DNA of 64,000 nt from Blautia caecimuris. Its GTDB lineage: Bacteria; Bacillota; Clostridia; Lachnospirales; Lachnospiraceae. Where the stretch lies: positions 1-64,000 of the forward strand of contig NZ_JANJZT010000014.1 of assembly GCF_024622975.1 (NCBI RefSeq), read 5' to 3'. The position numbers and the translations under genes were made by a program. This document shows, one piece after another, positions 62,977 to 64,000 of this stretch (the first letter of the stretch is position 1; every line of letters begins with the position of its first letter). Under the pieces are notes generated by a model. That model did not search any database. It saw only the letters and a list, made by a program, of their open reading frames with translations, and had not been told where the DNA came from.

Positions 62977-64000
62977 ATGGAAAAATTCAGCTTAAAAAAT
63001 AAAATACTGATTGGCGTTACCCTGTTTTCTATGTTTTTTGGGGCAGGAAATCTGATCTTTCCGCCATTTCTGGGAGCCCAGGCAGGGACACATACCTGGA
63101 CGGCGTTTCTGGGATTTGCAGTCAGTGCAGTAGGTCTTCCCATATTGGGAGTGATTGCAGTGACAAAATCGGGAGGTCTGGATCATCTGGCATCCAGAGT
63201 ACATCCGAGGTTTTCTTTTGTATATATTATGATTTTGTATCTGGCAATCGGTCCATGCCTTGCAATTCCCAGAACTGCAAGCACGTCCTTTTCCATGGCA
63301 GTAGTACCTTTTATGCCGGAGGGCGTTTCTGCGGCGCTGCCTCAGCTTCTTTATTCATTAGTATTTTTCGGGGCTGCCACAGCTGTTGCCATGCATCCTG
63401 AGAAGCTGACGGAATATCTTGGAAAAAGACTGACGCCGATTCTTCTGGTGCTGATCATTGTGCTGTTCGCTGCAGGAGCAGTTACTGCAGCAGGAGGAAG
63501 CAGTGTACTGGATGCGGCAGGGGCAGAGCCGGCGCAGCTTTATGTGAAAGGCGCGGCAGTACAGGGATTTCTGGATGGATATCAGACCATGGACACTCTT
63601 GCTGCGTTGAATTTTGGCATGATCGTGGCTTTAAATATTCAGGCAAAAGGGATAAAAAAGGAAAAGGTGGTAGTGAGGGAAACTATTTCAGCAGGATGGA
63701 TCGCCGGTATCCTGCTTCTGGCTGTATATGGCATGCTGACCTATGTGGGAAAAATTTCGGGGATCACCTTTGCCGGCGCGGCCAATGGTACAGAGGTTCT
63801 GGTAGATATGGCAGGAGCTCTTTTTGGAAAGCTGGGAACGGTTATTCTTGCAGTGATTTTTGTAATTGCCTGCTTTAATACCTGTGTGGGGCTTTTCAGC
63901 TGCTGCGGAGAATATTTTGCAGGTATTTTCCCGAAAATCGGATACAGAGGCTGGGTATTTGTGTTTGCCTTTGTTTCCATGGTGATCTCAAATGTGGGAC
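62977..64000 (+). CDS. brnQ: Branched-chain amino acid transporter BrnQ (partial, runs off right edge)
   Basis: The first 341 residues of a LIVCS-family Na+- or H+-coupled carrier for leucine, isoleucine and valine. The N-terminus MEKFSLKNKILIGVTLFSMF with FGAGNLIFPPFLG is the family signature, and IGPCLAIPRTASTSF follows near 90-105. About nine membrane helices are present so far; the family is about 430-450 residues long, so roughly 100 are missing. AAAGGAG lies 4-8 bases before the ATG. Confidence 0.93.
   Translation, partial: MEKFSLKNKILIGVTLFSMFFGAGNLIFPPFLGAQAGTHTWTAFLGFAVSAVGLPILGVIAVTKSGGLDHLASRVHPRFSFVYIMILYLAIGPCLAIPRTASTSFSMAVVPFMPEGVSAALPQLLYSLVFFGAATAVAMHPEKLTEYLGKRLTPILLVLIIVLFAAGAVTAAGGSSVLDAAGAEPAQLYVKGAAVQGFLDGYQTMDTLAALNFGMIVALNIQAKGIKKEKVVVRETISAGWIAGILLLAVYGMLTYVGKISGITFAGAANGTEVLVDMAGALFGKLGTVILAVIFVIACFNTCVGLFSCCGEYFAGIFPKIGYRGWVFVFAFVSMVISNVG

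Overview
This 64 kb window looks like chromosome of an anaerobic, spore-forming, low-to-mid-GC Firmicute, most likely a Lachnospiraceae member close to Blautia or Ruminococcus. This is inference from gene content: SpoIIM and SpoVB-like proteins, a Gram-positive LexA box at recA, an IscR-NifS-NifU iron-sulfur operon, double-cubane reductase and selenium-metabolism type genes, and a large DUF5717/Hsp70-like/TPR operon. No rRNA, tRNA or CRISPR array was seen. Genes were recognised by reading the translations; no database search was run.

Layout. 1-345: hairpin-rich left edge, possibly the end of an IS200/IS605-type element. 0.3-5.9 kb: operon of a giant helical-repeat protein, an actin/Hsp70-fold protein and a TPR protein. 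6-13.8 kb: housekeeping genes (fba, arginase-fold protein, lgt, recA-recX, rny, spoIIM, xerD). 13.9-18.7 kb: AT-rich module of a MacB/FtsX-type ABC transporter and its own two-component system. 18.8-26.4 kb: DAHP synthase, SpoVB-like flippase, iscR-nifS-nifU, and a CtpE-like P-type ATPase. 26.4-31.9 kb: LysR regulator, a 66-bp tandem repeat, and an operon for a double-cubane-type reductase, YedF, DUF3343, the ATP-dependent activator and a cysteine desulfurase-like enzyme. 31.9-42 kb: amylosucrase-like GH13 enzyme, PHP phosphatase, and glycolytic genes gap-pgk-tpiA and gpmI with hom between them. 42.3-46.2 kb: cell-envelope genes. 46.3-54.1 kb: AT-rich accessory island. 54.3-64 kb: sfsA, mutY, a GT2 glycosyltransferase, lipid kinase, orphan response regulator, topB, MATE transporter and a truncated brnQ.

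The most interesting region is 46.3-54.1 kb. It holds an orphan phage-type endolysin and an XRE regulator, then a compact operon: an unknown 183-aa protein, a LytTR response regulator, an AgrC-like GHKL sensor kinase, a 45-residue lanthipeptide precursor that is easy to miss (50607-50744), and a LanM synthetase. A sigma-70-like factor lies convergent at its end. The precursor has a very short Cys-rich C-terminus and no clear GG/GA cleavage site before it. No LanT exporter/protease or LanFEG immunity genes are present. The peptide gene sits where an Agr system would carry its signal peptide, so a lanthionine-containing signal rather than a conventional bacteriocin is a plausible, untested reading.

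Other items worth attention are the uncharacterised DUF5717/DUF5716-like/TPR operon, the 66-bp tandem repeat before the reductase operon, N-terminal decapeptide repeats on the amylosucrase-like enzyme, and several intergenic palindromic repeats.
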